NCBI GenBank assembly: GCA_007116145.1
Contig: SKJB01000083.1
Coordinates: forward strand, 1-64,000
Origin: Limnochordia bacterium
GTDB taxonomy: Bacteria > Bacillota > Limnochordia > Darwinibacteriales > DTU012
DNA length: 64,000 nt
Direction of reading: 5' to 3'
In this document: in pieces, positions 18,498-28,373 of the stretch
How the letters are laid out: each line of letters begins with the position of its first letter
Position numbering within the stretch: the first letter of the stretch is position 1
Program-made: the position numbers and the translations under genes
The notes under the pieces: model-generated
Told to the model about the DNA's origin: nothing
Database searches by the model: none
The model's input: the letters and a program-made list of their open reading frames with translations, nothing else

Positions 18498-19582
18498 AAT
18501 TAGAAGTATTATCGGAGCAGCAAGCTATATCTCTTATGGTCCTCTTTATCTCAGGAAGCGCTGTAGTCCTGAGTATTGGAGGACAAGCTGGTGGTGATAT
18601 CTGGTTAGCCGTCATTCTCAGTGGATTACTTGCACTTCCTATTGTGACTGTGTATGCTCGATTACATAGTCTTTATCCTCATTATGATGCTTTTCAGATA
18701 ATTATTGTGATCTTTGGCAACACGTTTGGGCGCTTGATCTGCCTGGTGTATACCTGGTTTGCCTTCCACCTTGGCGCACTTGTGCTACGTAACTTCGGTG
18801 AATTTATTATTACAGTTGGTCTCGAAGAGACACCGCAGTTATTTCCAGTTACCTTGTTCGCTCTTCTCTGTTTGTGGATAGTGAAAGAAGGAATTGAGGT
18901 ACTCGGACGCTGGAGTAATTTTTTCTTTCGCTTTGCTATTATTATCGTACTCATTACCACTGCACTTGCCTTGCCTGAACTGAATATGGATCACTTTCGC
19001 CCCTTTCTATTTAATGGTATAATGCCAGTACTCCAGGGTACTGCCAATGTATTTGCTTTTCCTTTTGCCCAGACTATCGTGCTCTGGCTAGCTTTTTCTG
19101 GCTTTCAAAAGCGCTCATCTCCATATAGGATCTACTGGTTAGGGATACTCATGGGAACTCTCGTAATCTTAATTATAACAACCTTAGTGGTAGCCATCAT
19201 TGGAGTAGAAATATATAAGCACTCCTACTTTCCTGCTTACATTGCCATTGCTCGTTTAAATATCGCAGACTTTGTTCAGCGCTTAGAAATCATTGTTGCT
19301 ATTATGTTTATTATCAGTAGTTTTGTCAAAGTGAGTACTTGCTTATTGGCTACCTGCAAAGGAGTGGCTGCGATCACCAACTTTCACGACTACCGTTTTA
19401 CTGTTACCCCTATTACACTACTTATGATTAGCACCTCGTATTTTCTTTTTGATGACATCATGCAGATGCTATTTTGGGCACAGGATATTTGGCCTATCTA
19501 TGCATTTCCTTTTCAAGTAATTCTCCCTATTATCGTCCTCATTGGTGGAGAGTACAGAGCAAAATCACTAAAGAAGCAGTAA
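18494..19582 (+). CDS. GerAB/spore germination permease family (B subunit)
   Basis: Polytopic protein of the endospore germination permease type; overlaps the preceding ORF by 4 nt. Confidence 0.9.
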   Translation: MKLEVLSEQQAISLMVLFISGSAVVLSIGGQAGGDIWLAVILSGLLALPIVTVYARLHSLYPHYDAFQIIIVIFGNTFGRLICLVYTWFAFHLGALVLRNFGEFIITVGLEETPQLFPVTLFALLCLWIVKEGIEVLGRWSNFFFRFAIIIVLITTALALPELNMDHFRPFLFNGIMPVLQGTANVFAFPFAQTIVLWLAFSGFQKRSSPYRIYWLGILMGTLVILIITTLVVAIIGVEIYKHSYFPAYIAIARLNIADFVQRLEIIVAIMFIISSFVKVSTCLLATCKGVAAITNFHDYRFTVTPITLLMISTSYFLFDDIMQMLFWAQDIWPIYAFPFQVILPIIVLIGGEYRAKSLKKQ

Positions 19583-19689
19583 CTCAAAGCACTATTAAAA
19601 CAAAGTACTATGTTGCAGGAATTAAAATTTGGATGTGGAACTAATATGAATAGGAAGATATATACTCTATAGGGAAAGGGTTGGATGCT

Positions 19690-20853
19690 ATGAAGGTAAA
19701 TTTATTCACTCTAATACTAATTGCATTTGTTACTGCAGGCTGTGCTACGATCGAGATTACTCCCCAACTACCTGGTGGCTTAGTTGGATACGTCTATATC
19801 CAAGAAGGTGTAGGAGCAGCTTCAACTGGTGAATCAGCAATCATTGTTAGCGGTGAAGTAATGAATGATCCAAACTATAAGCCTTTAACGGGAGCAAAGG
19901 CTACGCTATCTGGTTCAAGTCCTGTGTATACGAACAGTTCTGGGAGATTTAGCATTGATGGAATTTCTCCGGGTTGGAAAAGTCTAACTATCGATCATGA
20001 TAATATTCGTCCCGTTCGTCAATCTGTAATCATTCAATCTGGAAAAACTACCTATCTCACCAACCAGAACAGTATAGACGCGGGGATTGGCTGGTATCTG
20101 ATTATTGGAATAGAACGTTATGGACATTTAGCATACCCACAATATTCCTCTATGGGGGCAGACAAAGATGCTACAAGTATCTGGGATGAATTGTTTTTAA
20201 GAAACGATTTAGCCGGTATGGGAAAACTCTTAATCAATAGCGAAGCAACCAAAAAAGAGATCAAGGATTGGATTCAATATGCCAACACACATAGTAAGCC
20301 AAACGATTATCTGGTAGTGTATTACGCTGGGTTGACTCTAGAACACATACGCAAGGATGAAGTCTATTATCCGACTACTGGTGGTCTACATCATATTCTT
20401 CCATATGATGCACAATTAAGTAACAACAGCGATCTAGATCGAACCCTTATCAGCGATGGTGAATTAGAACTCTGGTTAAGTGATTTTAAAGGACAGGATG
20501 TAACAGTTATTCTCGAAGCAAGCTACTCGGGTACCTTTATAGATGGTAATTCTACGTTTCCACTTCTACCATTTGCCTTAAGAAGAGCAGGTTACACCGT
20601 GATTACAGCCACAGATAGTGATACCAAGGCAACTTATGATCCTCATCTAGGAGATTCTGGGCAGAGCGTTTTTACCCATTTCCTTGTCCATGGGCTACAA
20701 ACCATTAATACCGATGATGGTAAAATAACCGCTAACCAACTCTATGTACATGTTAGAGATGAAATGGCTTCCTACTTTGGGACTGCTCCTGACCGACATG
20801 TACCCCAACTTTACGTAGGCCATTCCCGCTCCCCTGTCGTATATCGCTACTAA
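19690..20853 (+). CDS. Lipoprotein with carboxypeptidase-regulatory-like and caspase-like (C14) domains, predicted inactive
   Basis: Lipobox VTAGC; GAKATLSGSSPVYTNSSGRFSIDGISPG; YLIIGIERYGH...GADKDATSIWDEL...DYLVVYYAGLT...VTVILEASYSGTF. Confidence 0.7.
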   Translation: MKVNLFTLILIAFVTAGCATIEITPQLPGGLVGYVYIQEGVGAASTGESAIIVSGEVMNDPNYKPLTGAKATLSGSSPVYTNSSGRFSIDGISPGWKSLTIDHDNIRPVRQSVIIQSGKTTYLTNQNSIDAGIGWYLIIGIERYGHLAYPQYSSMGADKDATSIWDELFLRNDLAGMGKLLINSEATKKEIKDWIQYANTHSKPNDYLVVYYAGLTLEHIRKDEVYYPTTGGLHHILPYDAQLSNNSDLDRTLISDGELELWLSDFKGQDVTVILEASYSGTFIDGNSTFPLLPFALRRAGYTVITATDSDTKATYDPHLGDSGQSVFTHFLVHGLQTINTDDGKITANQLYVHVRDEMASYFGTAPDRHVPQLYVGHSRSPVVYRY

Positions 20854-20886
20854 TCGTTAGTCTAACTAAGAGCAGGAGGTTTTATC

Positions 20887-21657
20887 ATGAAAAAATTTGT
20901 TCTATCAGTATTAATCGCTCTATTACTCACATCACCCGTATTAGCCTTTACACCAAAAGAATATGTATCCGATCGAATCATGGCAGTATCTTGGCTAACC
21001 AATGATACAGTCTATGTGGCTATTGCTAATAATACCTTATCAAGAAATACCTATACGATTGAAACCTATGAAGCAAACCGTCGCAATCCTGTAGACCGCC
21101 AGAGTGTTGTGATCCCATCTCGTTCAGTACTCATTGAAGCATTCCCATTGCGCGCAAACCAGCTTCGTCAGGAGTGGCCGATTCAAGAAGTGGTGGTCGC
21201 GGATCGCTACAATTCTGTAACCATCACTGTACAATACGACAAGTATCTAAGCGTTAAGGATTATGTGATGCGCGCCAATACGAACATTAATATTGATGTT
21301 GATTTATTAGCAATTACTAGGAATACAAGTTATGGTCAGTTACTTGTAGACGATGAGTATAGTATCAACAGTGGAGGTCGCGGTCGTATCACGATTGGTG
21401 CATTTGAGGGTGGTTACACCGTTTCCCACGGACGAAATCGGGTGGAATACCGTCCCCCATATATGCAACTAAGTATGCGGGCCCCCTTCATGCAAGGTGT
21501 GGGAATCTTGACCTTTGGGATGATGCACTTAATCGATGGACCTGGCAATAATTTCCGTGAATATATCCAAGGTCCTCAAATCATGGTATATGGTTCTGAT
21601 GTCTGGTTAATTGATAACACCGTCCCCGCTAGGAGCTCTGATCGCGTAACAAAGTAA
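20887..21657 (+). CDS. Secreted protein of unknown function
   Basis: SD AGGAGG, signal peptide MKKFVLSVLIALLLTSPVLA, no family recognised. Confidence 0.7.
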   Translation: MKKFVLSVLIALLLTSPVLAFTPKEYVSDRIMAVSWLTNDTVYVAIANNTLSRNTYTIETYEANRRNPVDRQSVVIPSRSVLIEAFPLRANQLRQEWPIQEVVVADRYNSVTITVQYDKYLSVKDYVMRANTNINIDVDLLAITRNTSYGQLLVDDEYSINSGGRGRITIGAFEGGYTVSHGRNRVEYRPPYMQLSMRAPFMQGVGILTFGMMHLIDGPGNNFREYIQGPQIMVYGSDVWLIDNTVPARSSDRVTK

Positions 21658-21670
21658 AGAATATCGCGCA

Positions 21671-21702
21671 AAAAGAACGGATCCGCTGAGCCGTTCTTTT
21701 TT
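21671..21702. terminator. Bidirectional Rho-independent terminator
   Basis: AAAAGAACGG-N10-CCGTTCTTTT between convergent genes. Confidence 0.88.
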
Positions 21703-21711
21703 GTGTGTACC

Positions 21712-22647
21712 TTAATCCCGATCAAATAACGTGGTAGAAAGATAGCGTTCGCCAGTATCTGGTAATAGTACTACGACCACTTTCCCTGCATTTTCGGGGC
21801 GTTGGGCTAAATGTGTCGCAGCATACACGGCTGCACCTGATGATATGCCCACAATTAGTCCTTCGAATTCCGCTAATTTCCGAGCTGTAGCAAAAGCATC
21901 CTCATTACTTACTTTTACTACTTCATCATAAATTGCAGTGTTCAAAATTGCAGGGACGAAACCTGCACCAATGCCTTGAATTCGATGAGGTCCTGGAATT
22001 CCACCTGATAATACAGGAGAATCAGTCGGTTCGACTGCTACGATCTGCACTTCAGGCTTGCGTTCTTTTAAGACCTCTCCCACACCGGTGATCGTCCCCC
22101 CTGTTCCGACTCCAGCAACAAAAATGTCCACCTCACCATCAGTGTCACTCCAGATCTCCTCTGCCGTAGTTTTCCTATGCATCCTAGGATTAGCAGGATT
22201 TTCAAACTGCTGAGGTATAAATGAATTTGGTGTTTCTGCAGCAATCTCTTGGGCCTTAGCGATTGCACCTTTCATTCCTTGCGCTCCAGGTGTTAAAACC
22301 AGTGTGACCCCATAGGCTCCAAGCAAATTTCGACGTTCAACACTCATAGTATCAGGCATAACTAAAACAAGCTTATACCCTCTCGCAGCAGCTACAAGAG
22401 CGAGCGCAATACCTGTGTTACCACTAGTGGGCTCAATAATCACACTATCCGGATTTAGTAACCCATCGTCTTCAGCCTGTTTAATCATGGCAAATCCGAT
22501 TCGATCTTTAACACTTCCACCTGGATTATAGAACTCTAGTTTGGCTATAACTCTTGACTTTAGCTTGTGCTTTCTGGCAAAGTTTGTAAGCTCTAAAAGC
22601 GGTGTATTTCCAATTAGTTCGGTTAAATTCCTAGCTACCTTCCTCAC
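21712..22647 (-). CDS. cysK: Cysteine synthase A
   Basis: [47 protein letters not shown] motifs. Confidence 0.95.
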   Translation of the reverse strand: MRKVARNLTELIGNTPLLELTNFARKHKLKSRVIAKLEFYNPGGSVKDRIGFAMIKQAEDDGLLNPDSVIIEPTSGNTGIALALVAAARGYKLVLVMPDTMSVERRNLLGAYGVTLVLTPGAQGMKGAIAKAQEIAAETPNSFIPQQFENPANPRMHRKTTAEEIWSDTDGEVDIFVAGVGTGGTITGVGEVLKERKPEVQIVAVEPTDSPVLSGGIPGPHRIQGIGAGFVPAILNTAIYDEVVKVSNEDAFATARKLAEFEGLIVGISSGAAVYAATHLAQRPENAGKVVVVLLPDTGERYLSTTLFDRD

Positions 22648-22710
22648 ACTAAATTCCTCCCAATATTAAATACCTAGTATTCTTACCAGATTATCCGATT
22701 TTATTGTTCC

Positions 22711-22739
22711 ATTATATTTGTGTGATCCAATTCTGTCAA
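22711..22739 (-). promoter_or_regulatory. Sigma-A promoter for cysK
   Basis: On the minus strand TTGACA-N17-TATAAT. Confidence 0.8.
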
Positions 22740-22862
22740 CATGTATACTTTGTCAATTTATGCGATTATCGTGTACACCCTTACCATTACTACCCAATCC
22801 ATCCGTATACTATGGTAACCACGGAAACCTGCATTCGGCTTTAACAGGAGGATACGTTGTGT

Positions 22863-22891
22863 TTGACAGACGAACCAATATTTAGTACAAT
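22863..22891 (+). promoter_or_regulatory. Sigma-A promoter for the marR-ABC operon
   Basis: TTGACA-N17-TACAAT. Confidence 0.8.
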
Positions 22892-22894
22892 ACA

Positions 22895-22916
22895 AATAGT
22901 TAGGTGCCTAACTATT
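22895..22916 (+). promoter_or_regulatory. Perfect 22-nt palindrome, candidate MarR operator
   Basis: AATAGTTAGGTGCCTAACTATT, 3 nt downstream of the -10 box. Confidence 0.75.
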
Positions 22917-22937
22917 TTCCGAGAGGGGGATCCATGC

Positions 22938-23378
22938 ATGCATAAGCAAAACAACTCCATTGACTCCCTATTTATTAGCGTAGCGAAACTTCACTACAGT
23001 CGGGCTCAAGACCTATTTAATAAACTAGGCTTACATAGAGGTCAACCCCCTATTCTCTTTGTTCTGTGGGAACAAGATGGAAGAACCCAAAGAGAGATAA
23101 GTGAGCGACTGATGAGTACACCAGCCACCGTCACAGTCATTCTGCAACGTATGGAGAAAAGTGGATTCATTATCCGCAAGCCCGATCGCCATGACCTCCG
23201 TGTCTCCCGGGTTTATCTCACAGATAAAGGCAAGGAGATTCGCTCCGCTGTAGAGGATACGCTCAAAGATTTAGAAGCACAAACCTTCGCTAATTTTAAC
23301 ACAGAAGAGCTAGCCCTAATACGACGCTTTTTTATCCAAATTAAGGAGAACTTACTAAAACCAGGAGGAACAGCATGA
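22938..23378 (+). CDS. MarR family transcriptional regulator
   Basis: wHTH region REISERLMSTPATVTVILQRMEKSGFIIRKPDRHDLRVSRVYLTDKG; the ATG at 22938 is preferred to the upstream start inside the promoter. Confidence 0.9.
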   Translation: MHKQNNSIDSLFISVAKLHYSRAQDLFNKLGLHRGQPPILFVLWEQDGRTQREISERLMSTPATVTVILQRMEKSGFIIRKPDRHDLRVSRVYLTDKGKEIRSAVEDTLKDLEAQTFANFNTEELALIRRFFIQIKENLLKPGGTA

Positions 23379-25111
23379 TCAAATTATTCGCTTTTCTCAA
23401 ACCCTATTGGAAAGTAGCCCTATTAGCCCCCTTACTAATGCTAGTTGAAGTAATTACCGATTTATACCAACCCTTATTGATGGCAAGCATTATTGACCAA
23501 GGAATAGCCCAGGGTGATGTTTCGTTTATCATCCAGACTGGCATAAAAATGATTGGAATAGCAGTCATTGGGATGGTTGGTGGTTTTGGGTGTACTATCG
23601 CAGCAAGCATCGCCGCTCAAAGCTTCGGTGCTGATTTACGGACCGAACTATTTACGAGAGTGCAATCATTCTCGTTTACTAATTTGGATAAATTCAAGAG
23701 CTCTTCATTAATAACACGTTTAACAAATGACGTTACCCAGGTGCAAAATATTGTATTGATGTCCTTACGAATGATGGTCCGTGCCCCCCTACTCTGCATC
23801 GGTGGAATCATCATGACCGTTCGGATTAATCCACAATTAGCAGCCATTCTTCTCGTGGCGATTCCCGTATTAGTAATCGCTATGGGATTTATTATTAAAG
23901 CTGGGTATCCCCTTTTCTCCATTGTGCAACAAAGACTAGACAGGGTAAATAATGTGATGCAAGAAAATCTCGCTGGTGTACGCATCATTAAAGCCTTTGT
24001 CCGCGGTGATCAAGAAAAGAAACGTTTTGCTAAGGCAAATGCTGATCTCATGGAAATCACAATGAAAGCTTCACGCCTTGTGGCATTAGCGATGCCATTA
24101 ATCATGTTAATCATGAATTTGAGTATCGTAGCGGTTCTCTGGTTTGGCGGGATTCAAGTTAATGCTGGCACCATGCAGGTCGGTCAGGTTATAGCCTTTA
24201 TAAACTATATGACACAAATTCTCTTCTCTCTAATGATGGTAGCATTTATTTTTATCATGATATCACGTGCTAAAGCATCGGCGGACCGCATATGTGAAGT
24301 TATTGAAACCCAGGTAGATATCGAAGACAGTCCATTGGCCACCGACTTCAAGCCCGAAGCTGGTCATGTAGTCTTTGACAATGTTAGCTTTCAGTATGCA
24401 GAAGCCCAGGGAGATCCCGTGCTAAAGAATATCAGTTTCTCTGCGAATCCAGGAGAAACCGTTGCTATTCTTGGAGGAACCGGTTCAGGAAAAACTACTC
24501 TAGTCAGTCTCATTCCACGGCTATACGATGTAACGGCTGGCCGAATTTTGCTTGACAATCAAGATATTCGCCACATCAAACTCCAAACCTTACGCCAAGC
24601 TGTAAGTATTGTATTGCAGGATTCTCGACTTTTCACAGGTACTATTGGAGATAATATCCGGTGGGGCGATGAGGAAGCAACCGATAGTGAGCTGCGGCAA
24701 ACAGCCGAGATGGCTCAAGCTCATGAATTCATCACGAAGTTTCAAAAAGGTTATAATACGATGCTTGGACAACGAGGTGTGAATGTCTCAGGAGGGCAAA
24801 AACAGCGTATTTCCATTGCACGAGCTCTTTTAAAAAGACCATGCATATTAATTCTTGACGATAGTACGAGTGCAGTGGACTTAGGGACCGAAGCTCGCAT
24901 CCAACAGGCACTACAAGCGCGCAAGAGCAACACAACTACATTTGTAATCGCACAACGTATTACATCCGTTATGCATGCAGACAAAATTCTTGTGCTTGAT
25001 GACGGAGCCATCGTGGCGTCTGGTACCCACCAACAATTACTAAATACGAGCCCTATTTACCAAGACATTTACCAATCACAGCTCGGCGAGGAGGATGTCA
25101 TTAATGGCTAA
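23375..25111 (+). CDS. ABC exporter, fused TMD-NBD (half of heterodimer)
   Basis: Walker A GGTGSGKTT, signature VSGGQKQR, Walker B ILILDDSTSAVD. Confidence 0.95.
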   Translation: MIKLFAFLKPYWKVALLAPLLMLVEVITDLYQPLLMASIIDQGIAQGDVSFIIQTGIKMIGIAVIGMVGGFGCTIAASIAAQSFGADLRTELFTRVQSFSFTNLDKFKSSSLITRLTNDVTQVQNIVLMSLRMMVRAPLLCIGGIIMTVRINPQLAAILLVAIPVLVIAMGFIIKAGYPLFSIVQQRLDRVNNVMQENLAGVRIIKAFVRGDQEKKRFAKANADLMEITMKASRLVALAMPLIMLIMNLSIVAVLWFGGIQVNAGTMQVGQVIAFINYMTQILFSLMMVAFIFIMISRAKASADRICEVIETQVDIEDSPLATDFKPEAGHVVFDNVSFQYAEAQGDPVLKNISFSANPGETVAILGGTGSGKTTLVSLIPRLYDVTAGRILLDNQDIRHIKLQTLRQAVSIVLQDSRLFTGTIGDNIRWGDEEATDSELRQTAEMAQAHEFITKFQKGYNTMLGQRGVNVSGGQKQRISIARALLKRPCILILDDSTSAVDLGTEARIQQALQARKSNTTTFVIAQRITSVMHADKILVLDDGAIVASGTHQQLLNTSPIYQDIYQSQLGEEDVING

Positions 25112-26960
25112 AAATAGCCCAGAAGAAAACCAATCAAACCAGCGTCAGACTAGCACAAGCGTGCGCCCAGGCGGCTTAGGCCGGGGTGGCCTCGGAATGG
25201 GGATGCCAGTTGTCAAAGCACAAAACCCAAAACAAACCCTCAAACGACTCTGGCACTATATGATCCAGGAAGCAAAGACACTTGCTGTAGTTTTTGCTCT
25301 GGTGGTTGTTGGAACCGTTTTAATGCTCACTGGACCGTATTTCATCGGAGTTGCCATTGATCGCTATATTACTCCTGGAGATTTTCCAGGACTATTACGG
25401 TTATCTGCCCTTATGCTGAGCATATTTGTTGTCAGCGCTCTTTGTACCTGGCTGCAAAACTACTATATGATCGGTTTGTCCCAAAAAATTATTGCCCAAA
25501 TGCGTAAAGACTTATTTGCTAAACTACACACCCTTCCCCTGCGTTTCTTCGATAGTAAGCCCCATGGAGAATTAATGAGTCGTTTAACCAACGACATTGA
25601 AAATATTAGCAACACACTAAACTCAAGTACTACCCAAGTGTTTGCTAGTATCATAGCTATCATGGGTGCATTTGCAATGATGATTTATTTAAGCCCGTTG
25701 CTCACAATATTTAGTTTGTTTACAATTCCCATTATGATAGTGGCCACGAAAAAAATTGCCAAAGGAACCCGAACATACTTTGCAGCCCAACAAAAGAATC
25801 TTGGTGATCTTAATGGTTTAATCGAAGAAACCATCTCTGGGCAGCGAGTCGTAAAGGTGTTCTGTCGTGAAGAAACTCTTATCCGCCAGTTTAACCAGGA
25901 CAATTTAAAGCTAAAAGAGGCTGGAATTAAAGCTCAGATTTATTCGGGTATTATTATGCCCTTTATGAACGTTTTGAATAATCTAAGCTTTGCGATCCTT
26001 GCTGGATTTGGCGGTTGGCTGGTGATTCAAGGCGCGATCACTGTGGGGGTGATTGCGAGTTTTATCAGCTACTCTAGACAATTCACTCGACCTGTAAACG
26101 AACTTGCTAATCAATTTAATATGGTACAATCAGCCATTGCTGGAGCCGAACGCTTCTTTGAAATCATGGATGAAGCACCAGAAACTAAAGATGCTCCTAA
26201 CGCTGTGGCGCTCAAAGAGATTGGAGGCAATGTCGACTTTACTGATGTATCTTTCTCTTACATGTTAGATACCCCAGTCTTAAAGCATGTAGACCTCCAC
26301 GTTACATCCGGCCAAACGATTGCTTTAGTAGGGCCCACAGGTGCAGGTAAAACCACAATAATAAATCTATTAACCCGCTTTTATGAGATAAATCAGGGAA
26401 GCATTACCATTGATGGCAAGAACATCCAAGACATTGCACGCAACAACCTACGGCAACTGTTGGGGATTGTATTGCAGGATACCTTTCTATTCTCTGAATC
26501 AGTACGTGAGAACATTCGCTATGGCAAATTGGAAGCCACAGATGAGCAAGTGGAAGCTGCAGCCAAGTTAGCAAATGCAGATACATTTATTCGCCGTCTA
26601 CCCGAGGGGTATGACACTGTCTTAACAGAAGATGGTGGGAACTTGAGTCAAGGCCAACGTCAACTGATTGCTATTGCTCGTGCTCTACTCGCTGATCCAG
26701 CTATTCTCATCCTCGACGAGGCTACAAGCAGTGTCGACACACGAACAGAAATACACATTCAAGAAGCAATGCTCCATCTCATGCAAGGAAGAACTAGTTT
26801 TGTCATCGCCCATCGCTTAAGTACAGTTCGTGATGCAGATACTATCGTAGTAATAAACGATGGAGAAATCATTGAACAAGGTACCCATGAAGAATTATTA
26901 GCACAGCAGGGATTTTACCACCAACTCTATATTAATCAATTTAGTCGGCAAACAGCATAG
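25095..26960 (+). CDS. ABC exporter, fused TMD-NBD (second half of heterodimer)
   Basis: Walker A GPTGAGKTT, LSQGQRQ, ILILDEATSSVD; overlaps the preceding gene. Confidence 0.95.
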   Translation: MSLMAKNSPEENQSNQRQTSTSVRPGGLGRGGLGMGMPVVKAQNPKQTLKRLWHYMIQEAKTLAVVFALVVVGTVLMLTGPYFIGVAIDRYITPGDFPGLLRLSALMLSIFVVSALCTWLQNYYMIGLSQKIIAQMRKDLFAKLHTLPLRFFDSKPHGELMSRLTNDIENISNTLNSSTTQVFASIIAIMGAFAMMIYLSPLLTIFSLFTIPIMIVATKKIAKGTRTYFAAQQKNLGDLNGLIEETISGQRVVKVFCREETLIRQFNQDNLKLKEAGIKAQIYSGIIMPFMNVLNNLSFAILAGFGGWLVIQGAITVGVIASFISYSRQFTRPVNELANQFNMVQSAIAGAERFFEIMDEAPETKDAPNAVALKEIGGNVDFTDVSFSYMLDTPVLKHVDLHVTSGQTIALVGPTGAGKTTIINLLTRFYEINQGSITIDGKNIQDIARNNLRQLLGIVLQDTFLFSESVRENIRYGKLEATDEQVEAAAKLANADTFIRRLPEGYDTVLTEDGGNLSQGQRQLIAIARALLADPAILILDEATSSVDTRTEIHIQEAMLHLMQGRTSFVIAHRLSTVRDADTIVVINDGEIIEQGTHEELLAQQGFYHQLYINQFSRQTA

Positions 26961-26974
26961 AGCAATAACGAGGG

Positions 26975-26998
26975 AAGCCCCCGAAAGGCAGGGGGCTT
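26975..26998. terminator. GC-rich hairpin between convergent genes
   Basis: AAGCCCCC-GAAAGGCA-GGGGGCTT. Confidence 0.7.
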
Positions 26999-27248
26999 AC
27001 TCGAGAGAAATATGCACTACTTCAGCGGATACACCAGTCAGTGTATTTAATTCGAGCTGCAACTTAACTGCTTCATCCTTATTGCTTAGCTCTAGAATAA
27101 TAAAACCATCATCTACACATTGATCATTGACTTCATGCAGACCCAGTCGAGAGCGAATAAAGCAGCCATATTTTGTGAACAATTCTTGAACTGTTACTGC
27201 AGATTCTCTACGCTTATCAAGTAAAACTACTACAACATTGCGTGCCAT
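26997..27248 (-). CDS. Small ACT-like protein resembling the TM1266 / iron-only hydrogenase system regulator family
   Basis: About 83 aa; RRESAVTVQELFTKYGCFIRSRLGLHE pattern. Confidence 0.5.
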   Translation of the reverse strand: MARNVVVVLLDKRRESAVTVQELFTKYGCFIRSRLGLHEVNDQCVDDGFIILELSNKDEAVKLQLELNTLTGVSAEVVHISLE

Positions 27249-27266
27249 CCAAACACCCCTTTTTAT

Positions 27267-28280
27267 TTATTCGCTTGGTTCAGCTACTATCGCTGACCAG
27301 CCCTTCCCAGAGTACGCATTATACCCTCTAGTGTGCGCATATCCATAAAGCATTTTTACTCCTATATTCCCTTGCTCAAGTATATATCCATAGGTCGATC
27401 CGCCACTAGCGTTTTTAACGGCAGACAACGAGGAGAGATTATCCGTTAGGGTTCCCTCTCGACTCCGACTAGCAATAACCACGCCCTGACTATTTACCAA
27501 ATAGATGAGACCGTCATCACTAACTTTTGCACTGTCCAAAATATCAAGGACATAATCCCAGTTAAACCGAGTGGTAAACACCCCGAGAGCCTCGCCACTG
27601 TTGGAGTAAACAGGGCACGAATAGGATACGGTATACCCGCCAACAGACTTTGAGAAATACATGTCCGAAACATAGACTTCCTCTTCTTGCATCGTTTGCT
27701 TAAACCACTCCCTCTGCGATACATCATGCCCTATCTGCGTTTGATCTACACCTGCAGCCACAATTTTACCTGATCGGTCTACCAAAAATAGGTCATAATA
27801 CACCTCATAGATATCTACAATCTTTTTCATCAATTCACTAGCACTTTGTTGTGTATCTTGCGATGGTTCCGCCAAACATTGCCGAATTTTCATGAACGTA
27901 GACCAAGCTTGTACATCACAATTTCGCTCAAATAAATTGCGATCTACTTTATCAATTGTATCATACGCTAGATCAGCTAAGCGCACAGCCATAATGTCAT
28001 TTGCTCTTGTTTGAATGTTTTGGATTAGTTGATAACTATCTTGATTTGAGATCCGACTTTGATCAGCAAATCTTTTAATCTCATCGGCTACAACCGAGAA
28101 ACCTCGTCCTGCATCTCCTGCTCTTGCTGCTTCTATGGCAGAGTTTAAAGCCAACAAATTAGCTTGCTTAGCAATTCCATCTATAGTCTTAGCCACCTGA
28201 CCCATTTCCTTATTGGCCGCTTTCAACTGGTTTAGCAAAATAGAAATACTCTGTTGTTGATTTGCTTCTCTTTCAGACAT
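27267..28280 (-). CDS. Soluble chemoreceptor-like protein: N-terminal MCP signalling tip, C-terminal Cache sensor domain
   Basis: [43 protein letters not shown] followed by a Cache-like [16 protein letters not shown]...REWFKQTM...SYSCPVY region; no TM segment. Confidence 0.85.
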   Translation of the reverse strand: MSEREANQQQSISILLNQLKAANKEMGQVAKTIDGIAKQANLLALNSAIEAARAGDAGRGFSVVADEIKRFADQSRISNQDSYQLIQNIQTRANDIMAVRLADLAYDTIDKVDRNLFERNCDVQAWSTFMKIRQCLAEPSQDTQQSASELMKKIVDIYEVYYDLFLVDRSGKIVAAGVDQTQIGHDVSQREWFKQTMQEEEVYVSDMYFSKSVGGYTVSYSCPVYSNSGEALGVFTTRFNWDYVLDILDSAKVSDDGLIYLVNSQGVVIASRSREGTLTDNLSSLSAVKNASGGSTYGYILEQGNIGVKMLYGYAHTRGYNAYSGKGWSAIVAEPSE

Positions 28281-28373
28281 GTTTATCAGCTCCTTCTCAA
28301 CTACATTACCATAAAAGTCGCTTTAACGGGATAAACTACGCTATGTATACCTGTATTATTACTTCCATCCGAA

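Noticed and set aside
22857-22937. N-terminal extension of the MarR ORF
   Set aside because: Would translate the promoter and operator palindrome; the ATG at 22938 is more sensible.
24590-25011. Minus-strand ORFs inside the ABC exporter genes
   Set aside because: Antisense shadows of conserved NBD coding sequence.
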